The notes under the pieces are model-generated. The model was not told where the DNA came from, searched no databases, and worked only from the letters and a program-made list of their open reading frames with translations. The position numbers were made by a program, and so were the translations under genes. DNA of 5,741 nucleotides from Gammaproteobacteria bacterium (GTDB lineage Bacteria > Pseudomonadota > Gammaproteobacteria > Immundisolibacterales > Immundisolibacteraceae). Every line of letters starts with the position of its first letter. Within the stretch, counting starts at the first letter, position 1. The stretch is taken from NCBI GenBank assembly GCA_003526065.1, contig DQBD01000079.1, positions 1 to 5,741 on the forward strand, read 5' to 3'. Shown here piece after piece: positions 1 to 5,741 of this stretch.

Positions 1-243
1 CAGATGTTCGATTCCGAACGGCTGGCGCAGGCCTTGTCCGGCTGGCTGGCACAGGGCGGGCCGCTGGCGCTGGTGATCGGCGGTGCCGACGGCTTCGGTC
101 CGGCCATGCGGGAGCGGGCGCGGGCCAGCTGGTCGCTGTCGTCGCTCACGTTTCCGCACATGCTGGCGCGGGTGGTGGTGCTCGAGCAGCTGTACCGCGC
201 CTTCAGCCTGCTGCATAACCTGCCGTACCACCGTGAACACTGA
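1..243 (+). CDS. rlmH: RlmH, 23S rRNA (pseudouridine1915-N3)-methyltransferase, C-terminal part (5' end outside window)
   Basis: RlmH uses S-adenosylmethionine to methylate N3 of pseudouridine 1915 in helix 69 of 23S rRNA, acting in the cytoplasm on assembled 70S ribosomes. It is a small SPOUT (trefoil-knot) enzyme of about 155 residues; the last 80 codons are visible here. The reading frame is open from base 1 and ends at TGA 241-243. Diagnostic family segments are present: the glycine-rich SAM-binding loop LVIGGADGFGP, then WSLSSLTFPHMLARVVVLEQLYRA, seen as WSLSSLTFPH followed by the LEQLYRAFSLL helix, and the C-terminal NLPYHRE signature that contributes the catalytic/RNA-binding tail in this family. 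The stop codon lies inside the start region of the next gene, which suggests coupled translation. The identification is firm; only the N-terminal half is missing because of the window edge. Confidence 0.95.
   Translation, partial: QMFDSERLAQALSGWLAQGGPLALVIGGADGFGPAMRERARASWSLSSLTFPHMLARVVVLEQLYRAFSLLHNLPYHREH
233..243 (+). other. rlmH/yhdP 11-base coding overlap at a GTG start
   Basis: The proposed yhdP start GTG (233-235) lies inside the last rlmH codons, and the rlmH TGA is at 241-243 in another frame. The bases just before the GTG (about 218-232) contain no purine-rich Shine-Dalgarno match. Initiation by ribosomes finishing rlmH, that is termination-reinitiation coupling, is the simplest reading. 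This is inferred from layout, not shown. Confidence 0.6.
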
Positions 244-3200
244 ACCCGAGCCGGCGCCCGCGTCCGGTCTGCGTCGGCTGGGGCGGCGCGCGCGGTCGCT
301 GACGCTGTGGCTGGCGTTCGCTGTGCTGGTGCTGACCGCCGTGGTGCTCACCGTCGTGCGGGTGACGTTGCCGCAGCTGGAGCGGCATCCACAGTACGTG
401 GCGGCGCTTGCAAGCCAGGCCCTGGGCCATCCGGTGCAGTTCCAGCGGTTGACCGCGGGCCTGGAGGGCAACACGCCGCAGATCACGCTGCATGGCGCGA
501 GCGTGCAGGGCGATGACGGCAGTCGGACGCAGGTTCAGGCGCTGCGTCTGCGTTTCGACTGGAGCGCCTCGTTGCTGGCGCGCGCGCCGCGGCTGTCGTC
601 GCTGGAAATCGACGGCCTGCATCTGGCGGTGGTGCGTCAGGCCGATGGTCGCTGGCGGTTCGGCGGGATCGGGACGCGTACCGAGGTGCCCGGCAGCGAA
701 GCCCTGGACTGGTTGCTGGCGCAGCGGATGGTGCGCTTGCAGCGGGCGGTGATCGACATCTCGGACGCGACCGAGTCGGCTCGTGCGCTGCGTCTGGAGC
801 AGGCGGCGGTCACGCTCCGGCGCCATGGCGACCGACATCGGGTACGGGTCGATGTGGGCGTGGGTGGCATGGCCAGTGGCTCGTTTCGCCTGCTGGCGGA
901 GATCCGGGGGCTGCGCCCGGACGTCGCCGCCAGCAGGGGCCGCGCCTACGTGATCGCGCGCGACGTGGCCGGCGCGAACGTGCCGTTCGGAGCGTTGTTG
1001 TTCGGCGGCCAGCTGGACGGCGAAGTGTGGCTGCGCTGGCAGGGTGGCCGGATCGAGCGGGTCGCCGGCCGGGTCGACGGCCGGGGTCAGTTCCAGCGCG
1101 GACAGACACTCCTCACACTCGACGCTCTGCGGGTCGGTGGTGTGTGGCAGCGTACCCCGGATGGCTGGCTGGCCGGTGTGCAGCGCCTGCGGGCGGAGTC
1201 CGGCGCTCAGACCTGGCGGGTCGATGACGCGTACGTGCGCCGCGACGGTGAGCGCCTGGCACTGCGGGCGGCGTTGGTGGACCTGGCGTCGGCGCGGTCG
1301 TGGCTGGCCCTGCTGGCGCCGGCCGATCGGGACTGGGCCGAGGTGCTGGTGCAGGCGGACCCGACGGTTCGCCTGCGGGATTGGCAGCTCAGCGGCCGGC
1401 CGGGTGACTGGCGCAGTCTGCGCCTGCAGGCACAGGTGGATGAGCTGGCCTGGCAGTCGGTAGACGCTGTGCCGGGCATGGACGGGCTGGCGGGCGAGTT
1501 GCGCGTCGGTGCCGGCGCCGCCAGTTTCTCGCTGACCGGCGCGCCGACCCTGGCGCTGAATGCGCCCACCCTGTACAGCGTGCCGATGCAGGTTCACGCC
1601 AGCCGCGGCACGGTCACCGCGCAATGGGACGACGATGGCCGCGCCATGCAGCTGGACGCGTTTTCCGGTCGCTACGCCGACATGAACCTGGCAGCCCGCG
1701 CACGTGTGTCGCTGCCGGCGGCAGGTCCACCGCAGCTGTTCGTGCAGGCGAGCGTGCCGCAGGCGGCGGCGCAGGAACTGTTCACGCTGTTCCCGGACCG
1801 CACGCTGTCGCCGAAGTTCATCGACTGGGGGCGGCGCGCCTTCCTGGGCGGCACGCTGAGCGACATCGAACTGCTGGTGAATGGCAACCCGCGCGAGTTT
1901 CCGTTTCGCGACGGTCAGGGCCAGCTGCTGGGGGAGGCCGGGTTCTCCGGCGTGGCGCTCGACTACCAGCCTGGCCGCAACTGGCCGCCGGTTGCCGGGG
2001 GGCGCGGACACCTGAGCCTGCGTGGCCCCGCCCTGTCGCTGGCCGTGGCCGAGGCGCAACTGCTGGACAGTCGCGCCAGCGACGTGCAGGTGCGCATCCC
2101 GGACGTGGTGACGCGGGAAAAGCGCCTGCTGCTGGAGGGTACCGCCACCGGACCGGCGCAGGACGTGATCCGCTTTGTGCGGCAATCCCCGCTGGCGGCG
2201 CGTTTTGGCAGGGCCGTCGAGCGTTTGCAGTTCACCGGCACGGCGCAGACCACGGTGGCGCTGGATCTGGTGTTCACGGGCCCGGCCAAGCGGGTGGCGG
2301 TCGACGGCAGCACGCGCCTGGACGGCAACCGTCTGGTGGTCGCCGGCACCGGCATCGAGCTTTTGGCCCTGCAGGGCGCCATCGGTTTCACGCGCGGCGG
2401 GCTGCAGGCCAAGGGCGTGCAGGGGCGGTTTCTGGGCGGGCCGGTGACCGTCGATCTGGCCAGCGTTCCAGGTTCCGGCTTGCGCCTTGAACCACGCGGG
2501 CAGGCTGATGCCGGTGCTGTGGTGCAGTTCCTGCGCCTGCCGTGGCCACAGCTGTTCGCCGGCACGGTGCCCTGGCAGGGCGGCGTGGACATTGCCGGCC
2601 GTGGCGACATTGACCTTGACCTGGCGCTGGATTTGTCCGGGGCGGTGGCCGGGTTGCCGACGCCGCTTGATGTGCTGCACCGCGCGCCGCTCAAGGTGCA
2701 GGCGCGGCGGGCGGTGGTGGACAGCAGCTGGGATGTGACGCTGGCGGCTCCACCGTTGGCGGCGCGGCTCGATCTGATGCCGGCCGCCAGTGGTGGCACC
2801 ATCCTGCGCCGCGGTGACCTTGCGATTGATGCGGCCATTCGCTTGCCGCCGGCCGGGTTCAATGTGCACGGACGCCTGGACCGTCTGGCGCTTGAACCGT
2901 GGCTGGGCTGGCTGGCGAAGCACGTTGATGCGGCCGCCGTGGGCGACTGGCCCTCGCCGCGCGTGGATGTGTATGCCGACCGGGTCGATTATCTGGGGCA
3001 GCGCTTCGCCGGCTTGCGCTTGCAGTTGATGCGCGAAGACGGCTGGCGAGTGAGCGTGGATGCCCCGGATATCGCCGGCACGGCCCACGTCACTGGGCGT
3101 GGCGACGACCAGCAGGTGCAGCTGGATCTGGCCCGGCTGTACCTGGCTCGCCAGCCGGTGTCGGGCGACGGCAAGGGCAGGGGCGTCGATCCGGCTACGG

Positions 3201-3991
3201 TGCCGCAGTTGGGCGGGCGCATTGGCTCACTGCGTTACGGCGGCGAGGATTTCGGGGCGCTGACGTTCGCCAGTCGGCGTCAGGCCGATGGTCTGACGTT
3301 CGAGCAGGTGGCGCTGACCGGTGGCTACGGCACCATCACCGGGCGGGGCAGTTGGCGGGGCACGGCGGCAGCCAGCACCACCCGGTTGGAAGCGAAGGCC
3401 GACTTCAAGGATTTCGGTGCCTTTCTGGGGCATCTGGGTGTCAGCAAACTGGTCCGTGGCGGACGTGGAAAACTCGAAACGGACATCGCCTGGCCGGGCA
3501 GTCCCGGTGCCTTCGATTTTCCCGCCCTGGAAGGACGCGTCAGTGGTGATTTGCGCGACGGCATGTTGCCGGACGTCGAGCCCGGTGTGGGGCGTCTGTT
3601 CGGTATCCTCAGCCTGGACAGCGTGGCGCGGCGTCTGACGCTGGATTTTCGTGACGTGTTCGGTCGCGGTTTCGCCGTTGATCGCATGCGTGGGGAGCTG
3701 CGTCTGCAGGCCGGTCGGGCCGAGCTGCGCAACCTGCGTGTGCGCGGGCCGGCGGCGCATCTGACACTCAACGGCAGTACCAGTCTGGTCGACCGCAGCC
3801 TGGACGTGGACGTGCTGGCGGTGCCTCAGGTCACGTCCAGCCTGCCGCTGGCAGGGGCCATCGCAGCCCCCGGTGTCGGCGCTGCCATCTTTCTGGGTCA
3901 GAAGATCTTCGAAGGCGCCATCGACAAGGTCACCGAGCAGCGCTACCACGTGACCGGCACCTGGGCGGAACCGAAAATCGACAAACCCTGA
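233..3991 (+). CDS. yhdP: YhdP family AsmA-like phospholipid transport protein
   Basis: This encodes 1252 residues, close to the roughly 1270 of E. coli YhdP. In E. coli, YhdP, TamB and YdbH are partly redundant AsmA-like proteins thought to form long lipid-binding grooves across the periplasm that carry phospholipids from inner to outer membrane. The sequence shows an arginine-rich N-terminus (residues 14-21) followed by one hydrophobic segment (about 23-42), fitting an inner-membrane anchor with the rest periplasmic. Next comes LPQLERHPQYVAAL and GHPVQFQRL, typical of the family's N-terminal module. The centre has the YhdP-type segment LSPKFIDWGRRAF (525-537) and EFPF. The C-terminal AsmA-like region holds GVGRLFGILSLDSVARRLTL (1118-1137), then LDFRDVFGRGFAVD, and a hydrophobic stretch SLPLAGAIAAPGVGAAIFLG (about 1203-1222). 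The rest is beta-rich with no frameshift. The start chosen is GTG 233, because it directly precedes the short cytoplasmic arm; an upstream ATG at 83 in the same frame would add a Cys/Arg-rich shadow of rlmH. No clear Shine-Dalgarno precedes GTG 233. The family assignment is firm; lipid transport in this organism is inferred. Confidence 0.93.
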   Translation: MNTEPEPAPASGLRRLGRRARSLTLWLAFAVLVLTAVVLTVVRVTLPQLERHPQYVAALASQALGHPVQFQRLTAGLEGNTPQITLHGASVQGDDGSRTQVQALRLRFDWSASLLARAPRLSSLEIDGLHLAVVRQADGRWRFGGIGTRTEVPGSEALDWLLAQRMVRLQRAVIDISDATESARALRLEQAAVTLRRHGDRHRVRVDVGVGGMASGSFRLLAEIRGLRPDVAASRGRAYVIARDVAGANVPFGALLFGGQLDGEVWLRWQGGRIERVAGRVDGRGQFQRGQTLLTLDALRVGGVWQRTPDGWLAGVQRLRAESGAQTWRVDDAYVRRDGERLALRAALVDLASARSWLALLAPADRDWAEVLVQADPTVRLRDWQLSGRPGDWRSLRLQAQVDELAWQSVDAVPGMDGLAGELRVGAGAASFSLTGAPTLALNAPTLYSVPMQVHASRGTVTAQWDDDGRAMQLDAFSGRYADMNLAARARVSLPAAGPPQLFVQASVPQAAAQELFTLFPDRTLSPKFIDWGRRAFLGGTLSDIELLVNGNPREFPFRDGQGQLLGEAGFSGVALDYQPGRNWPPVAGGRGHLSLRGPALSLAVAEAQLLDSRASDVQVRIPDVVTREKRLLLEGTATGPAQDVIRFVRQSPLAARFGRAVERLQFTGTAQTTVALDLVFTGPAKRVAVDGSTRLDGNRLVVAGTGIELLALQGAIGFTRGGLQAKGVQGRFLGGPVTVDLASVPGSGLRLEPRGQADAGAVVQFLRLPWPQLFAGTVPWQGGVDIAGRGDIDLDLALDLSGAVAGLPTPLDVLHRAPLKVQARRAVVDSSWDVTLAAPPLAARLDLMPAASGGTILRRGDLAIDAAIRLPPAGFNVHGRLDRLALEPWLGWLAKHVDAAAVGDWPSPRVDVYADRVDYLGQRFAGLRLQLMREDGWRVSVDAPDIAGTAHVTGRGDDQQVQLDLARLYLARQPVSGDGKGRGVDPATVPQLGGRIGSLRYGGEDFGALTFASRRQADGLTFEQVALTGGYGTITGRGSWRGTAAASTTRLEAKADFKDFGAFLGHLGVSKLVRGGRGKLETDIAWPGSPGAFDFPALEGRVSGDLRDGMLPDVEPGVGRLFGILSLDSVARRLTLDFRDVFGRGFAVDRMRGELRLQAGRAELRNLRVRGPAAHLTLNGSTSLVDRSLDVDVLAVPQVTSSLPLAGAIAAPGVGAAIFLGQKIFEGAIDKVTEQRYHVTGTWAEPKIDKP

Positions 3992-4010
3992 GGCGGCGCT
4001 CAGGGCCGCC
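3992..4010. terminator. Short GC hairpin at the convergent yhdP/methyltransferase junction
   Basis: GGCGGC (3992-3997) and GCCGCC (4005-4010) form a perfect 6-bp stem with a 7-base loop. The hairpin begins right after the yhdP stop and contains the methyltransferase stop (4000-4002). On the plus strand no T-run follows. On the minus strand the downstream sequence has only modest T-richness, near positions 3974-3986. It could help end transcription in either direction, but it is not a canonical intrinsic terminator. Confidence 0.3.
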
Positions 4011-4686
4011 GACCGGTGAGGATCACCGACACCGGTCGGCCGGTGAGGGGGTGCACGGGCTCGTCCATGGCGATCAGCGGCAGGCCGTGATCAACGAACA
4101 GCCGGACCCAGCCTGCCAGCGTGCGGAAGTACCACGGTGGCGGGTCGGCAAATCCCTCGCCGCAGCCGGCCCAGGAGCCGGCGCGCCAGCCGTCGCGATA
4201 CGGCTGGCCGGGGTCCTCGGCGTGCGGGTGCAGGGTCTGCACGACCAGCACGCCGCCGGGGCGCAGCAGCGCCGGCGTGGCGCGAAACAGTGCCTCGGTC
4301 GAACGCTGGCCGAGCAGGGCGAAGTTGCACACCACGGTGTCGAACGTGTGCCCGATGATGCCGGCCGCCAGGTCGTCATACGACGCGACTGCGAACTGAC
4401 CTGTGCCGGTTGTCCGGGCAGCGTCGATCAGGCCCGGTTGCGCGTCTACGCCCAGTACCTCGAAACCGAGCGCGCTCAGGCGGCGCGACAGCCACCCCTC
4501 GCCGCAGCCGGCATCCAGTACGCGTTTCGGCTGTTGACGCGTGACGGCATCCACGATGGCCTGGTCGGTCACCAGCCGGCGGCTGTCGATGCGCTGTCCA
4601 CGCACGGCGGCGGTCCACGGCGCGGCGTTGCGTTGCCACGCTGTGCGGATATCCGCCTCGTGTTGATCGTCGTGCGGCGGCTCCAC
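4000..4686 (-). CDS. Class I SAM-dependent methyltransferase, substrate unknown
   Basis: This is a soluble Rossmann-fold methyltransferase of 228 residues with the start chosen here. Motif I is VLDAGCGEGWLSRRLS (about 56-71), whose GxGxG-like loop binds SAM. An acidic residue ends strand 2 in VLGVDAQ (D81), as expected for binding the SAM ribose. FDTVVCNFAL (115-124) is the strand-4 motif, and LLRPGGVLVVQTLHP (140-154) is the usual post-II/III motif. The C-terminal part, with PPPWYFRTLAGWVRLF, probably shapes the substrate pocket. It resembles the broad Methyltransf_11/25 group that includes UbiG- and UbiE-like enzymes, but no feature fixes the substrate. Start: GTG at 4686 follows GAGGA (4698-4694) by 7 bases. 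In-frame ATG codons at 4752 and 4734 give up to 250 residues but lack a clear ribosome site, and the extra arm is polar and unlike a conserved domain. The gene converges on yhdP and diverges from acs; no functional partner is evident. Confidence 0.85.
   Translation of the reverse strand: MEPPHDDQHEADIRTAWQRNAAPWTAAVRGQRIDSRRLVTDQAIVDAVTRQQPKRVLDAGCGEGWLSRRLSALGFEVLGVDAQPGLIDAARTTGTGQFAVASYDDLAAGIIGHTFDTVVCNFALLGQRSTEALFRATPALLRPGGVLVVQTLHPHAEDPGQPYRDGWRAGSWAGCGEGFADPPPWYFRTLAGWVRLFVDHGLPLIAMDEPVHPLTGRPVSVILTGRRP
4008..4040. repeat. Perfect 11-bp inverted repeat at the 3' end of the methyltransferase gene
   Basis: GCCGACCGGTG (4008-4018) and CACCGGTCGGC (4030-4040) are exact reverse complements separated by 11 bases. 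The repeat lies within the last codons of the methyltransferase, where the protein reads TGRPVSVILTGRRP, and just past the yhdP stop. It shares bases 4008-4010 with the smaller hairpin, so the two stems cannot both be complete. A 9-base direct repeat, CCGGTGAGG, also occurs here at 4013-4021 and 4040-4048. No T-tract follows on the plus strand. The structure is plain in the sequence, but a role in termination or 3'-end protection is inference. Confidence 0.6.
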
Positions 4687-4693
4687 GCGGCTG

Positions 4694-4698
4694 TCCTC
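4694..4698 (-). promoter_or_regulatory. Ribosome binding site favouring the GTG 4686 start
   Basis: Reading the minus strand, GAGGA occupies 4698 to 4694, followed by seven bases and then GTG at 4686-4684. That is near-ideal Shine-Dalgarno spacing. Neither upstream in-frame ATG (4752, 4734) has a comparable purine run, so this site decides the preferred start. Confidence 0.5.
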
Positions 4699-4723
4699 GT
4701 TGTGTGCTGACCGGTGGCGTGTC

Positions 4724-4752
4724 TCGACGCCCATCGTCCGCTTACTTACCAT
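4724..4752 (+). promoter_or_regulatory. Weak sigma70-like promoter candidate for acs
   Basis: TCGACG (4724-4729) matches the -35 consensus at four of six positions. TACCAT (4747-4752) matches the -10 consensus at four of six, including the key first two and last bases. The spacer is 17 bases. Transcription would begin near 4759 and give a leader of about 45 bases before the acs ATG. In GC-rich DNA such matches arise by chance, and acs genes can instead use other sigma factors or activators, so this is tentative. Confidence 0.25.
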
Positions 4753-4757
4753 TTGTT

Positions 4758-4787
4758 GTTCGAACGCCGTCGCGTCACGGCGCGTGA
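4758..4787. repeat. Cluster of short inverted repeats in the acs upstream region
   Basis: Three small symmetric elements sit between the divergent genes. GTTCGAAC (4758-4765) is an 8-base palindrome. CGCCGT (4765-4770) pairs with ACGGCG (4777-4782) across six bases. TCACG (4775-4779) pairs with CGTGA (4783-4787) across three bases. The last two overlap and so are alternatives. They could be operator half-sites or leader hairpins just ahead of the acs ribosome site, but they are short enough to be chance in GC-rich DNA. I do not recognise a known regulator motif. Confidence 0.3.
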
Positions 4788-4793
4788 GTCATC

Positions 4794-4799
4794 AGGGGA
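4794..4799 (+). promoter_or_regulatory. acs ribosome binding site
   Basis: AGGGGA, four bases before ATG 4804, is a good purine-rich Shine-Dalgarno match. It supports this ATG as the acs start, which also agrees with the conserved N-terminus of the family. Confidence 0.75.
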
Positions 4800-4803
4800 A
4801 CCC

Positions 4804-5741
4804 ATGTCCGACGAGAAAATCTATCCGGTACCGGCCGACTTCGCTGCCCGCGCGCACCTGAAGGCCGCCGATTACGAGGCGCTTCATGCCCGCTCGCTGG
4901 CGGACCGCGACGGTTTCTGGGCCCAGCAGGCCAAGGATCTCATTACCTGGTTCGAGCCCTGGCACACGGTGTGTGACGAAGACCTCGCCCGCGGTCACGT
5001 GCGCTGGTTCGACGGTGGCAAGCTGAACGTGGCCTACAACTGCCTGGACCGGCATCTGGACACCCGCGGCGAGCAGACGGCGCTGATCTGGGAGGGCGAC
5101 GATCCGTCCTTTGCGCGTCACGTGACCTACCGCGAGCTGCACGACGAGGTGTGCCGCCTCGGCAATGTGCTCAAGCACCGCGGCGTGAAGAAGGGCGACC
5201 GGGTGTGCATCTACATGCCGATGATCCCGGCGGCGGTGGCGGCCATGCTGGCCTGCGCGCGTATCGGCGCGGTGCATTCGGTGGTGTTCGGCGGTTTTTC
5301 GCCGGAATCCATCAAAAGCCGCATCCTGGATTCCGACTGCCAGGTGGTGATCACCGCCGACCAGGGTCTGCGCGGCGGAAAGACCATTCCGCTCAAGGCC
5401 AATGTGGATCAGGCGCTCGAAGGCTGCCCGGGCGTGCATACGGTGCTGGTGTACCGGCACACCGGCGCCGACATCGGCTGGAAGGACGGCCGCGACGGCT
5501 GGTACCAGGACCTCTTGGCGTCGGCCAGCGCCGACTGTCCGGCCGAGCCGATGGACGCCGAGGACCCGCTGTTCATTCTCTACACCTCCGGCTCGACGGG
5601 TAAACCGAAGGGCGTGCTGCACACCACCGGTGGCTACATCACCTACGCCGCGCTGACGCACAAGTACGTGTTCGACTACCACGACGGCGACGTGTACTGG
5701 TGTACGGCGGATGTCGGCTGGGTGACCGGCCACAGCTACAT
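4804..5741 (+). CDS. acs: Acetyl-CoA synthetase (AMP-forming), N-terminal 312 residues, truncated by the window edge
   Basis: Acs activates acetate with ATP to acetyl-AMP and then transfers the acetyl group to CoA, feeding acetate into central metabolism in the cytoplasm. About half of the usual 650 or so residues are present; the frame stays open to base 5741. The protein starts [20 protein letters not shown], a typical Acs N-terminal (ACAS_N) region containing [16 protein letters not shown]. The AMP-binding domain follows: [20 protein letters not shown] (137-156), [14 protein letters not shown] (about 161-174), and ADQGLRGGK (185-193), whose R190 aligns with a CoA-contacting arginine of Salmonella Acs. 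The signature [11 protein letters not shown] is at 260-270. [13 protein letters not shown] (300-312) includes V307 and T308, matching acetate-pocket residues V310/T311 of Salmonella Acs. The acetate-selecting tryptophan and the acetylated regulatory lysine lie beyond the window, so a propionyl-CoA synthetase cannot be wholly excluded, though the sequence reads as Acs. It is divergent from the methyltransferase gene. Confidence 0.95.
   Translation, partial: MSDEKIYPVPADFAARAHLKAADYEALHARSLADRDGFWAQQAKDLITWFEPWHTVCDEDLARGHVRWFDGGKLNVAYNCLDRHLDTRGEQTALIWEGDDPSFARHVTYRELHDEVCRLGNVLKHRGVKKGDRVCIYMPMIPAAVAAMLACARIGAVHSVVFGGFSPESIKSRILDSDCQVVITADQGLRGGKTIPLKANVDQALEGCPGVHTVLVYRHTGADIGWKDGRDGWYQDLLASASADCPAEPMDAEDPLFILYTSGSTGKPKGVLHTTGGYITYAALTHKYVFDYHDGDVYWCTADVGWVTGHSY

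Noticed and set aside
83..232. N-terminal extension of yhdP to the ATG at 83
   Set aside because: The added 50 residues are rich in Cys and Arg, lie wholly within conserved rlmH coding sequence, and are not expected before the membrane anchor. GTG 233 fits better.
1624..2490. 288-codon plus-strand frame within yhdP in another phase
   Set aside because: Its translation is dominated by A, G and R, as expected of an off-frame reading of GC-rich DNA, and it has no ribosome site or domain.
203..3088. Very long open frame on the minus strand (961 codons) opposite yhdP
   Set aside because: Its codons are exactly in register with the yhdP codons. Antisense stops would need TTA, CTA or TCA on the sense strand, and this GC-rich gene almost never uses them. 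The translation is a low-complexity mix rich in R, H, Q and P with no domain, whereas the sense strand is a clear YhdP protein.
3227..3949. 240-codon minus-strand frame opposite the yhdP 3' end
   Set aside because: It is in register with yhdP codons, has no recognisable motif, and lies over the well-conserved YhdP C-terminal region.
4051..4710. 219-codon plus-strand frame opposite the methyltransferase
   Set aside because: It is in register with the methyltransferase codons. The minus strand has ordered SAM-binding motifs, while this frame shows none.
4792..5733. 313-codon open frame on the minus strand opposite acs
   Set aside because: It is in register with acs codons and explained by the same rarity of TTA, CTA and TCA. 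The plus strand carries unmistakable Acs motifs throughout.
1..5741. Mobile element, CRISPR array, tRNA, rRNA or defence system
   Set aside because: No transposase, regularly spaced repeats, cloverleaf-like sequence, terminal repeats or defence gene motifs were seen; the window is almost fully occupied by four housekeeping-type or metabolic genes.

Overview
The window looks like an ordinary chromosomal stretch of a GC-rich gammaproteobacterium or close relative. The bases are visibly G+C rich, especially at third codon positions. RlmH, a YhdP-type AsmA-like protein of proteobacterial length and a standard acetyl-CoA synthetase occur together. I cannot name a genus from sequence alone.

Layout: the left edge (1-243, +) holds the C-terminal half of rlmH, the 23S rRNA pseudouridine-1915 methyltransferase. 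Its last 11 bases overlap the GTG start of a 1252-residue yhdP-like gene (233-3991, +). That gene encodes a large inner-membrane-anchored, periplasmic AsmA-family protein implicated in moving phospholipids toward the outer membrane. It converges on a class I SAM-dependent methyltransferase of unknown substrate (4000-4686, -, with possible starts further upstream). Only 8 bases separate the two stop codons, and two overlapping inverted repeats sit at that junction. Upstream of the methyltransferase, a 117-base divergent spacer leads to acs (4804 to the right edge, +). The first 312 residues of acetyl-CoA synthetase are present there, including its adenylate-forming P-loop-like motif. The spacer holds a good acs ribosome binding site, a weak promoter candidate and short inverted repeats.

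How the genes fit together: rlmH and yhdP are probably co-transcribed and translationally coupled by their overlap, although their functions (ribosome modification, envelope lipid homeostasis) are unrelated. The methyltransferase and acs are divergently arranged and may share a control region, but nothing shows a functional link. No mobile element, CRISPR array, tRNA or rRNA was seen. I found no convincing undescribed system. The points most worth checking are the structured convergent gene junction, the compact rlmH-yhdP arrangement without the maf and rng genes often found between them, and the orphan methyltransferase.
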